Source: JAVBTR01 sp031556065 (GTDB lineage Bacteria; Bacillota; Clostridia; Christensenellales; Aristaeellaceae). Taken from it: a stretch of DNA of 64,000 bases. The notes beneath the pieces were generated by a model. That model saw nothing but the letters and a program-made list of their open reading frames with translations, had not been told where the DNA came from and searched no databases. A program made the position numbers and the translations under genes. The stretch is taken from the NCBI GenBank assembly GCA_031556065.1, contig JAVBTR010000036.1, positions 1 to 64,000 on the forward strand, read 5' to 3'. Positions 1 through 7,948 of the stretch are shown here, piece by piece. The first letter of the stretch is position 1. Every line of letters starts with the position of its first letter.

Positions 1-174
1 TAAATCGGAGCAGATAAAATTAAAGCAATCCCCAAAGCATGAAAAACCGTACTGCATCATGCTTTTTTGTGCGCGCAATTCAAGAAACACCCGTTTGTTG
101 GTCAGATCAATACCATAGTTGACCCTAACAAAGGTGATCAGTTCGTTAATCTCCGATTGTGTTACATGATACAT
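1..174 (-). CDS. CheR-like protein methyltransferase, N-terminal part (cut by window edge)
   Basis: Only the first 58 codons are inside the window. The translation starts MYHVTQSEINELITFVR and continues with NYGIDLTNKRVFLELRAQ. This is the helical N-terminal domain pattern of CheR chemotaxis methyltransferases (a short helix, then G-I-D-L, then a Lys and an Arg-rich helix). In the family this domain binds the receptor, and the missing C-terminal domain transfers methyl groups from S-adenosylmethionine to receptor glutamates. The start follows a GAAGG ribosome site and lies only 2 bases after the stop of the CheY-like gene, so the two are cotranscribed. The catalytic domain cannot be checked here, so the call rests on the N-terminal pattern and the neighbour. 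Confidence 0.6.
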   Translation of the reverse strand, partial: MYHVTQSEINELITFVRVNYGIDLTNKRVFLELRAQKSMMQYGFSCFGDCFNFICSDL

Positions 175-176
175 CT

Positions 177-530
177 TTAGAAACCTTCAATAACCGAAAG
201 CAGGGTCGTTTCATCAAACGGTTTTACAACAAAGCTTTTGGCACCAATGCGAATCGCTTCTTTCACATAGACATCTTCGCCCATGGCGGAAACCATCACC
301 ACCTGGGCAGTGGAATCCCTGGTAACAATACTGCGAAGGGCTTCTAGGCCATCCATATTGGGCATGGTGATGTCCAGGGTTACCAAATCCGGTTTAAGGG
401 TATTGTATTGCTCGATGGCTTCTAAACCGTCGCCTGCTTCGCCGACGATTTCATAACCATGTTTGGTTAGCATGCCCTTGATAAGAGTGCGCATGAACAC
501 ACCGTCATCAACGACCAGAACACGTTTCAT
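177..530 (-). CDS. cheY: CheY-like single-domain response regulator
   Basis: This 117-residue protein is a stand-alone receiver domain with no output domain. The acidic pocket is D8/D9, the phosphoacceptor is D53 (in TLDITMP), and the switch residues are S81 and K103 (VVKPF). In chemotaxis, phosphorylated CheY binds the flagellar motor switch. Stand-alone receivers can also serve other pathways, so the chemotaxis role is inferred from family and from the CheR-like gene that follows 2 bases downstream. A GGAGG ribosome site precedes the ATG. It is transcribed divergently from the TetR gene. Confidence 0.85.
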   Translation of the reverse strand: MKRVLVVDDGVFMRTLIKGMLTKHGYEIVGEAGDGLEAIEQYNTLKPDLVTLDITMPNMDGLEALRSIVTRDSTAQVVMVSAMGEDVYVKEAIRIGAKSFVVKPFDETTLLSVIEGF

Positions 531-616
531 CGGTAAATCTTCGCCTCCAGAGCAGCTTATTCATAGCATCAAGTATAACGAAAAAGGCTATGATTGTCAA
601 TTTTCTGTTACAAGCC

Positions 617-682
617 TTGACTTTGGATAAATTTAGGATATACTGATTGATACAAGTCAGTCATTGACTAATGTCAGTCAAT
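617..682 (+). promoter_or_regulatory. Promoter and probable TetR operator
   Basis: A -35 box TTGACT (617-622) and a -10 box TATACT (639-644) are separated by 16 bases. Just downstream lies a perfect inverted repeat, ATTGACT (663-669) and AGTCAAT (676-682), with further GTCA/TGAC half sites before it. Position and symmetry suit autorepression by the TetR-family protein encoded next. The binding itself is inferred. Confidence 0.65.
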
Positions 683-708
683 TGCGGCTTTTGTATGGAG
701 GAATAGCA

Positions 709-1314
709 GTGGCAAGAATTAGCAAGCAGCCTGAGGAGCGCAGGCAGGAACTGGTAGAAGCCGCTCAGCGGCTATTTATGGAAAAAGGGTATGAGCAGAC
801 CTCTGTAAGCGATATTGTGAAGCAGGTGGGTGTGGCTCAGGGGTTATTCTATTACTACTTCGGTTCTAAAAAGGATGTTTTTCTGGCGGTGATCGATCAG
901 TTCATTGAAGCGCGTTTAGGGGAATTGGCGCTTCAATTGCAGGATGAAAGCATTGCGCCCCTGGAACGGTTTGGGAAAATGGTGCCTAAGCTGTCTGCTT
1001 TTCTGGTGGAAACGGAAAGCATGTACCCCCAGATGGGCGAGAGCAATATCAACGAAATGTTCGTGATTGTGCAAAACCATGTACTGCAAGTGATGGAGCC
1101 GCTGGTGATCAAAATCATTACCGAAGGGGTGGCCCAAGGGGTGATGGAAACGCCCTATCCAAAGCGCGTGGCAAGGTTTTTCATATCCGGCTTTTTAGGT
1201 GTCCAGGGCATGCCTAACCGGCCTGGCGCGGAGGAAATGCTGGAGCTGATCCTGTACACGGTGGAACGGCTTCTTAATATCCCCAAAGAATCCTTCATAT
1301 TAGAGAGGAACTGA
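709..1314 (+). CDS. TetR/AcrR-family transcriptional repressor
   Basis: The 201-residue protein has the TetR N-terminal helix-turn-helix: an RRQELVEAAQRLF first helix, then TSVSDIVKQVGVAQGLFYYYFGSK, whose YYYF segment is the family hallmark. The larger C-terminal ligand domain has no recognisable specificity. I chose the GTG at 709 because a GGAGG lies 8 bases before it; an in-frame ATG further up (664) falls inside the operator. Four bases separate it from the ABC ATPase gene, so it is the first gene of an operon with the exporter and probably represses it until a ligand binds. Confidence 0.85.
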   Translation: MARISKQPEERRQELVEAAQRLFMEKGYEQTSVSDIVKQVGVAQGLFYYYFGSKKDVFLAVIDQFIEARLGELALQLQDESIAPLERFGKMVPKLSAFLVETESMYPQMGESNINEMFVIVQNHVLQVMEPLVIKIITEGVAQGVMETPYPKRVARFFISGFLGVQGMPNRPGAEEMLELILYTVERLLNIPKESFILERN

Positions 1315-1318
1315 CCAA

Positions 1319-2020
1319 ATGGCGGACATTGTTTTAAAAAACGTATGCAAATCATACCAAATAGGGGAAATGGCCATCCAGGCGGTGAAAGACGTAAGCT
1401 TCACCGTGCCCACGGGTGAATTTGCGGTGGTTCTGGGCCCCAGCGGCGCGGGGAAAACCACGGTATTAAACCTGCTAGGCGGCATGGACAGGGCCACCAG
1501 CGGGGAAATCTTTGTGGGCGAAAACAACATTGTGCCTATGAATGAAAAGGAATTGAACCTTTACCGGCGGTACGATGTGGGGTTTGTTTTCCAATTCTAT
1601 AACCTGATGCCAAACCTTACCGCCCTTGAAAACGTGGAACTGGCTCAGCAGGTGTGCAAAAACCCGCTCAGCCCCAAGGAAATGCTGGACCGGGTGGGCC
1701 TGGGGGATCGCATGGGCAACTTCCCCGCCCAATTATCCGGCGGCGAACAGCAGCGGGTGGCTATCGCCAGGGCCCTGTGCAAAAACCCTACATTGCTCTT
1801 GTGCGACGAACCCACCGGCGCCCTGGATTCGGAAACCGGGCGCATGGTGTTAACGCTTTTACAGGACGTGGGCCGGGATATGGGAAAAACGGTGATAATT
1901 ATTACCCACAACGCCGCTATTGTGCCTGCGGCCAAGCGGGTGATCCGCATGAAAAACGGCGGTATACGTGAAGTAGTGTTAAACGACGCGCCCGTTAAAA
2001 TGGAGGAGATTGTGTGGTAG
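1319..2020 (+). CDS. ABC transporter ATP-binding protein, MacB/LolD type
   Basis: This 233-residue ATPase has Walker A GPSGAGKTT (about residues 40-48), a Q-loop in FVFQFYNLMP, the signature LSGGEQQRVAIARAL (about 139-153), Walker B LLLCDEPTGALD and the H-loop ITHN. The FQFYNLMP and EPTGALD wording is typical of the LolD/MacB/YknY group that pairs with FtsX-type permeases. These export lipids, peptides or drugs, or pull on substrates from outside, rather than importing sugars. Its stop overlaps the start of the permease gene by a few bases, so the two are translationally coupled. Confidence 0.9.
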   Translation: MADIVLKNVCKSYQIGEMAIQAVKDVSFTVPTGEFAVVLGPSGAGKTTVLNLLGGMDRATSGEIFVGENNIVPMNEKELNLYRRYDVGFVFQFYNLMPNLTALENVELAQQVCKNPLSPKEMLDRVGLGDRMGNFPAQLSGGEQQRVAIARALCKNPTLLLCDEPTGALDSETGRMVLTLLQDVGRDMGKTVIIITHNAAIVPAAKRVIRMKNGGIREVVLNDAPVKMEEIVW

Positions 2021-4350
2021 GAAAGCAAAAAACCTCAAGCTCCCTCACGAAAAAGCTGATACGGGATTTAAAAGAGGGCTGGAAATCCTTTCTGGCGATT
2101 TTGATCATCTGCGTGCTGGCGGTAACGCTGTATATGGGCATAGATGCCACCTGGCGCTGCATCGGCCAATCGGTGGACGATCAGTTCGCGGCCAGCGATA
2201 TGGCCCATATCTGGGTCCAAGGGGCTGTAAGCGACCGCCATGTGCGGGATATCGAGACCATAGAAGGGGTCAAGGGAGCCCAGCGAAGGGCTTTAGTGGA
2301 TTTTAAGGCCGAAGGGCTGGAAGGGGAACCCACCTTTGGCCTGATTACCAACGAGGGAGAGGCGACCATTAATAAGCCTCTCCTGTGGGGCGGCAGCGGC
2401 CGGATTCCCACAAAGAAGAACGAGGTCTTTCTGCAGGATAAGTTCGCTAAGACCCATGGAATCCAATTGGGTGATGCGCTTGTTGTGACTTATGGGGACC
2501 GTGCGTTGGAGCTGACGGTTGTAGGCACCGGCACCATGCCGGAATACGTGGTAACCACCAGCGGCAACGAGATGGCTATTTCCCCCTATCGCTTCGGCTA
2601 TGGTTATGTAACAGCGGGCACGCTGGATTTTGCCCCTTATACCCAAATTGCTGTGCAACTGTATGATTGGGCCGATGAAGGGGCTGTTAAAGGGCAGATT
2701 CAGGAACTGTTCAAAGAAAAAACCGTGGTTATTTCCCAGCGTGACGACGTGGCAGGCATTAAAATGGCCATGGAAGAGGCCCAGCAGATCAGGGCCATGA
2801 ACGCCATTTTCCCTATTGTGTTTTTCATTATCGCCGCGCTGATTACTTGGACCACCATGGGACGGCTGGTGGAAAACCAGCGGCTGCAAATAGGCTCCCT
2901 GTTCGCCCTTGGCTATGGTAAAAAGGAACTGCTTTGGCATTACGCCAGCTATGGCTTGATTTTGGCCGCGGGAGGCTCCGTATTAGGGCTTCTGGGAGCA
3001 CGGTATGTGATCTCGCCCATCATTATGTATTTTCTGCGTTCGGCTTATATTTTGCCAGGAGCCATTCCCCATTTGGATTGGGTGTCCTCCCTGGTAGTGG
3101 TAGCGGTGATTGCAGTGATCACTGGCGGCGCAAGCGTTTTAAGCGCCCGGACAGCCCTTAAACAGACTCCGGCGGGGCTTTTGCGCCCCAAGCCACCAGG
3201 CAAGGGTAAAAGGGTGTTCCTTGAAAACATGAACTTTATCTGGGGCAGGCTCCAATTCTCAAGCAAGATGATTCTGCGCAACCTTTTGCGCAACAAGGCC
3301 AGGCTGATCATGGGCCTTATCGGTGCTGCGGGCTGCACCGCCATGATGCTTACAGGCTTTGGTTTACGGGATTCGGTGGATTATGTTATGGTTAACCACT
3401 ATACCCGCACCATGCATTACGAAGCCCGGGTCACCTTAAAAGGTGATGCCCCCAACGATTATGGCAAGGCCATCGCCCTTCGGGCCAATGCCCAAAGCTA
3501 TGAAGCGCAAATGATTACGGCCCTTGAAGTCCAGGTTCAGGGGGATTGGCGGAACAAGGTCTTTTACGTGCTGGAAAACAACCATGAAAAAATCTGGCTG
3601 TATAATAGCGCTGGTGAACGGGTTACCCTACCGGATGTGGGCGTGGTACTTTCTGTAAAAGCGGCGGAGGATATGGGCCTGACGAATGCAGCCAGCCTCC
3701 TGCTTCGAAGCCCCGGCGGCCGGGCTCAGGAGGTGCCTATTGCGGGCTTTGTGGATTTGCAGTTGGATCAGGGCATTTATGTATCCAAAGCGGCTTGGGA
3801 GCAATTGAAGCTGACGCCCTTTTCCGCCAACAATATTTTGCTTCAAGGCAGCCAGCTGGATTTGGAAGCCGCCGCCAAGCTGGACGGGGTGGAAAAAGTA
3901 CGCACCCTTTCAGAGGAACGGGCCAACAATGAAAAGACCCTGGAAATTATGAACCTGATCGTGATCATTCTGGTGCTGTTCTCCGGGGTGCTGGCCTTTG
4001 TGGTGTTCTATAACCTGGGGCAGCTGAACTTTTCTGAACGGATTCGGGAGCTGGCTACCCTGAAAGTGCTGGGCTTTACCCCCAAGGAGATTAAAAAGCT
4101 GGTGCTTCGGGAAAACATTATCATCACCATTATGGGCCTGCCCTTTGGGATGATCTTCGGCCCGCTGCTCCACTACGCAGTATTGATGTACGGCCTGCCG
4201 AACACCATCCAGTTTGTGCCCTACATCGCCCCTTTGAGCTGGGCCATTACCATTTGTATGACCATCCTTTTCGCTATGATGGTTAACTGGATGCTGGGGG
4301 CCAAGTTTAAAGAAGTGAACATGGTGGAAGCACTAAAGAGTGTTGAATAG
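2014..4350 (+). CDS. FtsX/MacB-type ABC permease
   Basis: The 778-residue membrane protein starts at a GTG with GGAGGAG just before it, overlapping the ATPase stop. One membrane helix near residues 19-40 is followed by a large outside domain, then three helices at about 268-375. A second helix (about 432-450), a second outside domain and three more helices at about 648-765 repeat the plan. This duplicated FtsX layout is that of long Gram-positive permeases such as those of YtrEF/BceAB-like systems. The final helices contain LATLKVLGFTPKEIKKLVLRE, the FtsX coupling region. It works with the ATPase upstream and the HlyD-like protein downstream; the substrate is unknown. Confidence 0.88.
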   Translation: MVGKQKTSSSLTKKLIRDLKEGWKSFLAILIICVLAVTLYMGIDATWRCIGQSVDDQFAASDMAHIWVQGAVSDRHVRDIETIEGVKGAQRRALVDFKAEGLEGEPTFGLITNEGEATINKPLLWGGSGRIPTKKNEVFLQDKFAKTHGIQLGDALVVTYGDRALELTVVGTGTMPEYVVTTSGNEMAISPYRFGYGYVTAGTLDFAPYTQIAVQLYDWADEGAVKGQIQELFKEKTVVISQRDDVAGIKMAMEEAQQIRAMNAIFPIVFFIIAALITWTTMGRLVENQRLQIGSLFALGYGKKELLWHYASYGLILAAGGSVLGLLGARYVISPIIMYFLRSAYILPGAIPHLDWVSSLVVVAVIAVITGGASVLSARTALKQTPAGLLRPKPPGKGKRVFLENMNFIWGRLQFSSKMILRNLLRNKARLIMGLIGAAGCTAMMLTGFGLRDSVDYVMVNHYTRTMHYEARVTLKGDAPNDYGKAIALRANAQSYEAQMITALEVQVQGDWRNKVFYVLENNHEKIWLYNSAGERVTLPDVGVVLSVKAAEDMGLTNAASLLLRSPGGRAQEVPIAGFVDLQLDQGIYVSKAAWEQLKLTPFSANNILLQGSQLDLEAAAKLDGVEKVRTLSEERANNEKTLEIMNLIVIILVLFSGVLAFVVFYNLGQLNFSERIRELATLKVLGFTPKEIKKLVLRENIIITIMGLPFGMIFGPLLHYAVLMYGLPNTIQFVPYIAPLSWAITICMTILFAMMVNWMLGAKFKEVNMVEALKSVE

Positions 4351-4412
4351 CCAAGGGCTCTGCCCTTGGATCCCGCTTAAGGGACAAAGCCCCTTAAGAA
4401 TCCTATAATAGG
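4351..4412. repeat. Dispersed hairpin repeat, copy 1
   Basis: Three adjacent inverted repeats: CCAAGGGC/GCCCTTGG (4351-4358, 4362-4369), CTTAAGGG/CCCTTAAG (4376-4383, 4391-4398) and CCTAT/ATAGG (4402-4412). The first stem recurs at 10.2, 14.4 and 56.6 kb, so this is a dispersed intergenic family. It starts directly after the permease stop and may end or trim the transcript. Confidence 0.75.
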
Positions 4413-4478
4413 CATTATACGTAATGCAGGCAACAGCCGCTCCCCTTCGTTATTAATGGTAAGAAAGAGGTTTTGTTT

Positions 4479-5549
4479 ATGAAAAAGATCGTATGTCTAT
4501 TATTGGCCGCGCTGATGCTCTTTGGCGCCACGGCCATGGCCAAGGAGACGGCCTTTTATGCCAAGGGCAGTGTAGCTGCCCCACAGGTTCAGTATATTCT
4601 CGCGCCCATGGGCGGCCAGGTGGCGAATTTCACCCTGAACGGGGGGGATCAAGTAACGGCAGGCCAAGTGGCGTTTACCTTGGCACCCACCACTGTTTAT
4701 GCGGCTAACGATGGTACCATCACCGGCCTCAACGCCCGTCCGGGAGACAGCGCCCAGGCTGTTATCGGCCAGTACGGTGCCCTTTGCTACATTGAGCGGG
4801 ACAATCTGTGGCAGGTGAACGCTACCACTGAAGGGGGCTACAGCGATAAGAAAAACAGGGATATCCGCATTGGGGCCACCCTCCGCGGCCAGGCCATTAT
4901 CAGCAGCGAAAAGTATAATGGTACCGGCAAAGTGATTGCTGCAGAGGGCAAAGCCTTTACGGTCGAATTGGAAAAGGGCGATTTCGAACTGGAAGACACG
5001 GTGAAGTTCTATCTGGGTACCGGCAAAGAATACGCCTCCAAGGATTATGTAGGTTCCGGCAAGGTAAGCAGGGCTGCCCAGATTCCGGTTCAGGGCACGG
5101 GTGTGGTCGCCAAGGTGCTGGTGGAAGACGGCCAGGCAGTGACTCGGGGCCAGGCACTTTTCCTTTTGGATAGCGATACTGCGGTGTACAAGGATAACGC
5201 TGCTATGGCGGAAGTGGTCTTTACCGCAGATGCCCTGGTAGCCCAGGTGCTGGTTACCCCTGGCCAGTACGTGATTCAAGGCCAGGCGGTGCTGGCGGTG
5301 TACCCTAAAACCGCTTTGGAAGCCACCCTGGAGGTGGATGAACTGGATATTGCAGGCGTTAAAGAAGGGCAGATTATTCGCGTGACGGTGGATTCCTATC
5401 CGGATAAGGTGCGTACCGCCATGGTGAAGGAGATTACCCCCCTGGGGGTCACCGTGCTGGATACCACCAAGTTCATGGTCAAGATAACCTTTGAAAACAG
5501 CGACGATCTGATGATCGGCATGCATATCAAGGGGTATTGGGAAGAGTGA
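4479..5549 (+). CDS. Secreted HlyD/MacA-like periplasmic-adaptor-type protein
   Basis: This 356-residue protein begins with a clear signal peptide (MKKIVCLLLAALMLFGATAMA). It then shows lipoyl-like hairpins: PMGGQVANFTLNGGDQVTAGQ near residue 45, GTGVVAKVLVEDGQAVTRGQ near 208 and a related LVAQVLVTPGQYVIQGQ near 253. The C-terminal beta region (LEVDELDIAGVKEGQ) is typical of membrane-fusion proteins. The ATG at 4479 is preferred over the upstream TTG because AAGAGG lies 8 bases before it. The context suggests an ATPase-permease-adaptor exporter. In a Gram-positive the adaptor would act on the outer face of the membrane with no TolC partner. Confidence 0.78.
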   Translation: MKKIVCLLLAALMLFGATAMAKETAFYAKGSVAAPQVQYILAPMGGQVANFTLNGGDQVTAGQVAFTLAPTTVYAANDGTITGLNARPGDSAQAVIGQYGALCYIERDNLWQVNATTEGGYSDKKNRDIRIGATLRGQAIISSEKYNGTGKVIAAEGKAFTVELEKGDFELEDTVKFYLGTGKEYASKDYVGSGKVSRAAQIPVQGTGVVAKVLVEDGQAVTRGQALFLLDSDTAVYKDNAAMAEVVFTADALVAQVLVTPGQYVIQGQAVLAVYPKTALEATLEVDELDIAGVKEGQIIRVTVDSYPDKVRTAMVKEITPLGVTVLDTTKFMVKITFENSDDLMIGMHIKGYWEE

Positions 5550-5558
5550 TAATATGTT

Positions 5559-5595
5559 GCGAGCCCCCATTTTCCAAGCGAAAATGGGGGCTCGC
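5559..5595. terminator. Bidirectional terminator hairpin
   Basis: A perfect 16-base inverted repeat (5559-5574 and 5580-5595; GCGAGCCCCC...GGGGGCTCGC) lies between two convergent genes. It lacks a good T tract but contains A/T runs in the stem tips. The sequence after it (GCGAAAGAAAGCC) resembles that after the hairpin at 21309, hinting at a second repeat family. Confidence 0.6.
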
Positions 5596-5621
5596 GCTCT
5601 AGCGAAAGAAAGCCTGTGGTT

Positions 5622-7931
5622 TTACCCAATAATGATCTTTTTTTCACAATTTCTCAGGAGAATGCCCCTGGCATTCTCTTCTTTTGTTGCCCCTTGAATC
5701 GATTGAATGGCATGCACATTCATTAATTGAATGGTTAGGCCCTGGGCCTTGCCTTCAACTGTGATAACGATCTGGCCACCAGCTTTTTCCGCTGTAACGG
5801 TAAAGGCCGCATGGCCCTGGCTGTCGTATATGGTGCGTTTTGCGCTGCCCTTAAGGGCGTACAGGCGCACCGTAACATCCTTTTCGTGTTCGTAGTCGGC
5901 CCGGTCTTCCCGGGAACCCAAGGGCAGAAGGGTGTTTTCGCGAACGAACAAGGGCAGTGAATAGAAATCGTAGTTTTCCTGATGCCAGCCGTATTCGTTG
6001 GTTTCCTCCCCTGTTAACAGATGGGTCCAGGTGCCCCGGGGCAAATAATATTCTCCAATGCCGTCTTCCCGCATCACCGGGGCCACCAGAAGGGAATCTC
6101 CCAGCATGTACTGGCGGTCGCAGTCCTCGCTGCCCAAATCCTCCGGAAATTCAAGGCCCATGGCCCGCATGGAGGGGATACCCGTTTCATGGGCATTCAC
6201 CGCTGTGCCATAAAGGTAGGGCATCAAGCGCAGCTTAAGCTTGGTAAAGGCTTGGCACACAGAAACCGCTTCATCGCCAAAAAGCCACGGCACCCGGTAA
6301 GAATCGGAACCGTGGAGCCGGGAGTGGGTGGAAAGAAGCCCAAAGGCCAGCCAGCGCTTGTATACATGGTCGGGGGCCGTGCCCTCGAAGCCGCCCATGT
6401 CGTGGCTCCAGAACCCAAAGCCGGAAAGCCCCAGGCTTAGGCCCCCCCGAAGGGATTCGGCCATGGAGGGGTAGGTGCTGTTGCAATCGCCCCCCCAGTG
6501 CACGGGGTATTGCTGGCCGCCTACCGTGGCGGAACGGGCGAACAAGCAAGCTGCCTCAAGCCCTCGCTCTTCCTGGATAGCTTCAAACACAATGCGGTTA
6601 TAAATCAAGGTGTAATAGTTATGCATACGCAGGGGATCGCTGCCGTCGAAATACTTAACATCGGTGGGGATTCTTTCGCCAAAGTCGGTCTTAAAGCAAT
6701 CCACCCCTTGGCGCATCAGGGTTTTCAGCTTCTCCTTATACCAGGCAATAGCCTGGGGGTTGGTAAAATCGAACACCGCGCAGCCTGCCTGCCAGCGGTC
6801 CCACTGCCAGACATCGCCGTTTTCCCTTAAAAGGAGATAGCCCTTTTCCATGGCCTCGTCGAACACGGGGTGCTTCTGGCCCAGGTAGGGGTTAATCCAT
6901 ACACAGATTTTAAGGTCCTTTTCATGGAGCCGCTTCAAAAGCCCTTCCACATCTGGGAACATATCCTTATCCCATTCAAAGCTACACCATTCGTTTTCCT
7001 TCATCCAGAAGCAATCGAAGTGGAAAACAGACAGGGGAATGCCGTGCTGCGCCATGCCGTCCACGAAGGACATAACGGTTTTTTCATCGTAGGAGGTGGT
7101 GAAGGAGGAGCTAAGCCACAGGCCGAAGGTCCATGCCGGAGGCAGGGCAGGGCGGCCTGAAAGCGCGGTATAGCTGCTTAAGACTGCCTTCATATCCCCG
7201 CCGCCGATGACCATGTAATCCAGCTTTTGGCCAGGCACGCTGAATTGCACCCGGGTTACGGCTTCTGTGCAGACTTCAAAGGAGACCGGGCCTGGGTCGT
7301 TTACCAGCACCCCATAGCCCCGGTTGGTCAGATAGAAGGGCACGTTCTTATAGGCAATTTCAGATGAGGTGCCCCCATCCTCGTTCCAAATATCCACGGT
7401 TTGGCCGTTTTTAATAAAGGCGGTGAAATGTTCGCCTAGGCCATAGACCTTTTCCCCTACCCCCACATCCAATTGGCCCCGCATAAAGGGCCCCTCCGGG
7501 GTGGTAAGGGCGCTTATCATAGGGGAACCGAAACGGTCGCCCACAGCGGTGATTTTTTTCCCTTGCCAGAAATAGCTGAGCGTGCAGGGGCGGCGGGTGA
7601 TTTTCAGTGTTAAATCCCCGGAAGCAATAGCGATAGCGTCCTGGGTTTCTTCCACGTCCAGGGGGCAATGGTCATCCGCCAAAGGGAAAGCGGGCATCTT
7701 CTGCCTACTGCCCTTAAAATGCACCACCTTGGTGCGAAGGATACCCTTTAAGGGGGAAGTGATTGTAAGCTCTAGCGAAGGGCCATCCAGCCCGCGGTAA
7801 TCCGCCCGGTAGCTAACAGCGTATAGGTGCACCTGGGTTTTGTCGGGGGAAATGGTTACCTGCCTAATCTGTTCGCAGTTATAGGAAGCAACGCCGGGCT
7901 TTAAAACCCATTCGCCTTCATTGAATTTCAT
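5622..7931 (-). CDS. yicI: Alpha-xylosidase, glycoside hydrolase family 31 (YicI/XylS type)
   Basis: The 769-residue length matches E. coli YicI (772). The nucleophile is D416 in FKTDFGERIP, the same position as in YicI. VYGLGEHF, ARSATVGGQQYPVHWGGD and FGFWSHDMGGFEG are typical of the alpha-xylosidase branch rather than of alpha-glucosidases. The enzyme releases alpha-1,6-linked xylose from the non-reducing ends of xyloglucan oligosaccharides. There is no signal peptide, so it acts on imported oligosaccharides in the cytoplasm. It lies 17 bases after the GH5 gene on the same strand, which fits a xyloglucan pathway. Confidence 0.92.
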   Translation of the reverse strand: MKFNEGEWVLKPGVASYNCEQIRQVTISPDKTQVHLYAVSYRADYRGLDGPSLELTITSPLKGILRTKVVHFKGSRQKMPAFPLADDHCPLDVEETQDAIAIASGDLTLKITRRPCTLSYFWQGKKITAVGDRFGSPMISALTTPEGPFMRGQLDVGVGEKVYGLGEHFTAFIKNGQTVDIWNEDGGTSSEIAYKNVPFYLTNRGYGVLVNDPGPVSFEVCTEAVTRVQFSVPGQKLDYMVIGGGDMKAVLSSYTALSGRPALPPAWTFGLWLSSSFTTSYDEKTVMSFVDGMAQHGIPLSVFHFDCFWMKENEWCSFEWDKDMFPDVEGLLKRLHEKDLKICVWINPYLGQKHPVFDEAMEKGYLLLRENGDVWQWDRWQAGCAVFDFTNPQAIAWYKEKLKTLMRQGVDCFKTDFGERIPTDVKYFDGSDPLRMHNYYTLIYNRIVFEAIQEERGLEAACLFARSATVGGQQYPVHWGGDCNSTYPSMAESLRGGLSLGLSGFGFWSHDMGGFEGTAPDHVYKRWLAFGLLSTHSRLHGSDSYRVPWLFGDEAVSVCQAFTKLKLRLMPYLYGTAVNAHETGIPSMRAMGLEFPEDLGSEDCDRQYMLGDSLLVAPVMREDGIGEYYLPRGTWTHLLTGEETNEYGWHQENYDFYSLPLFVRENTLLPLGSREDRADYEHEKDVTVRLYALKGSAKRTIYDSQGHAAFTVTAEKAGGQIVITVEGKAQGLTIQLMNVHAIQSIQGATKEENARGILLRNCEKKIIIG

Positions 7932-7948
7932 TTCGCTTCAGTTCCTTT

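Noticed and set aside
4500..5570. Long open frame on the minus strand opposite the HlyD-like gene
   Set aside because: It has no ribosome site, no recognisable motif and covers the well-supported plus-strand gene; it reflects codon bias on the other strand.
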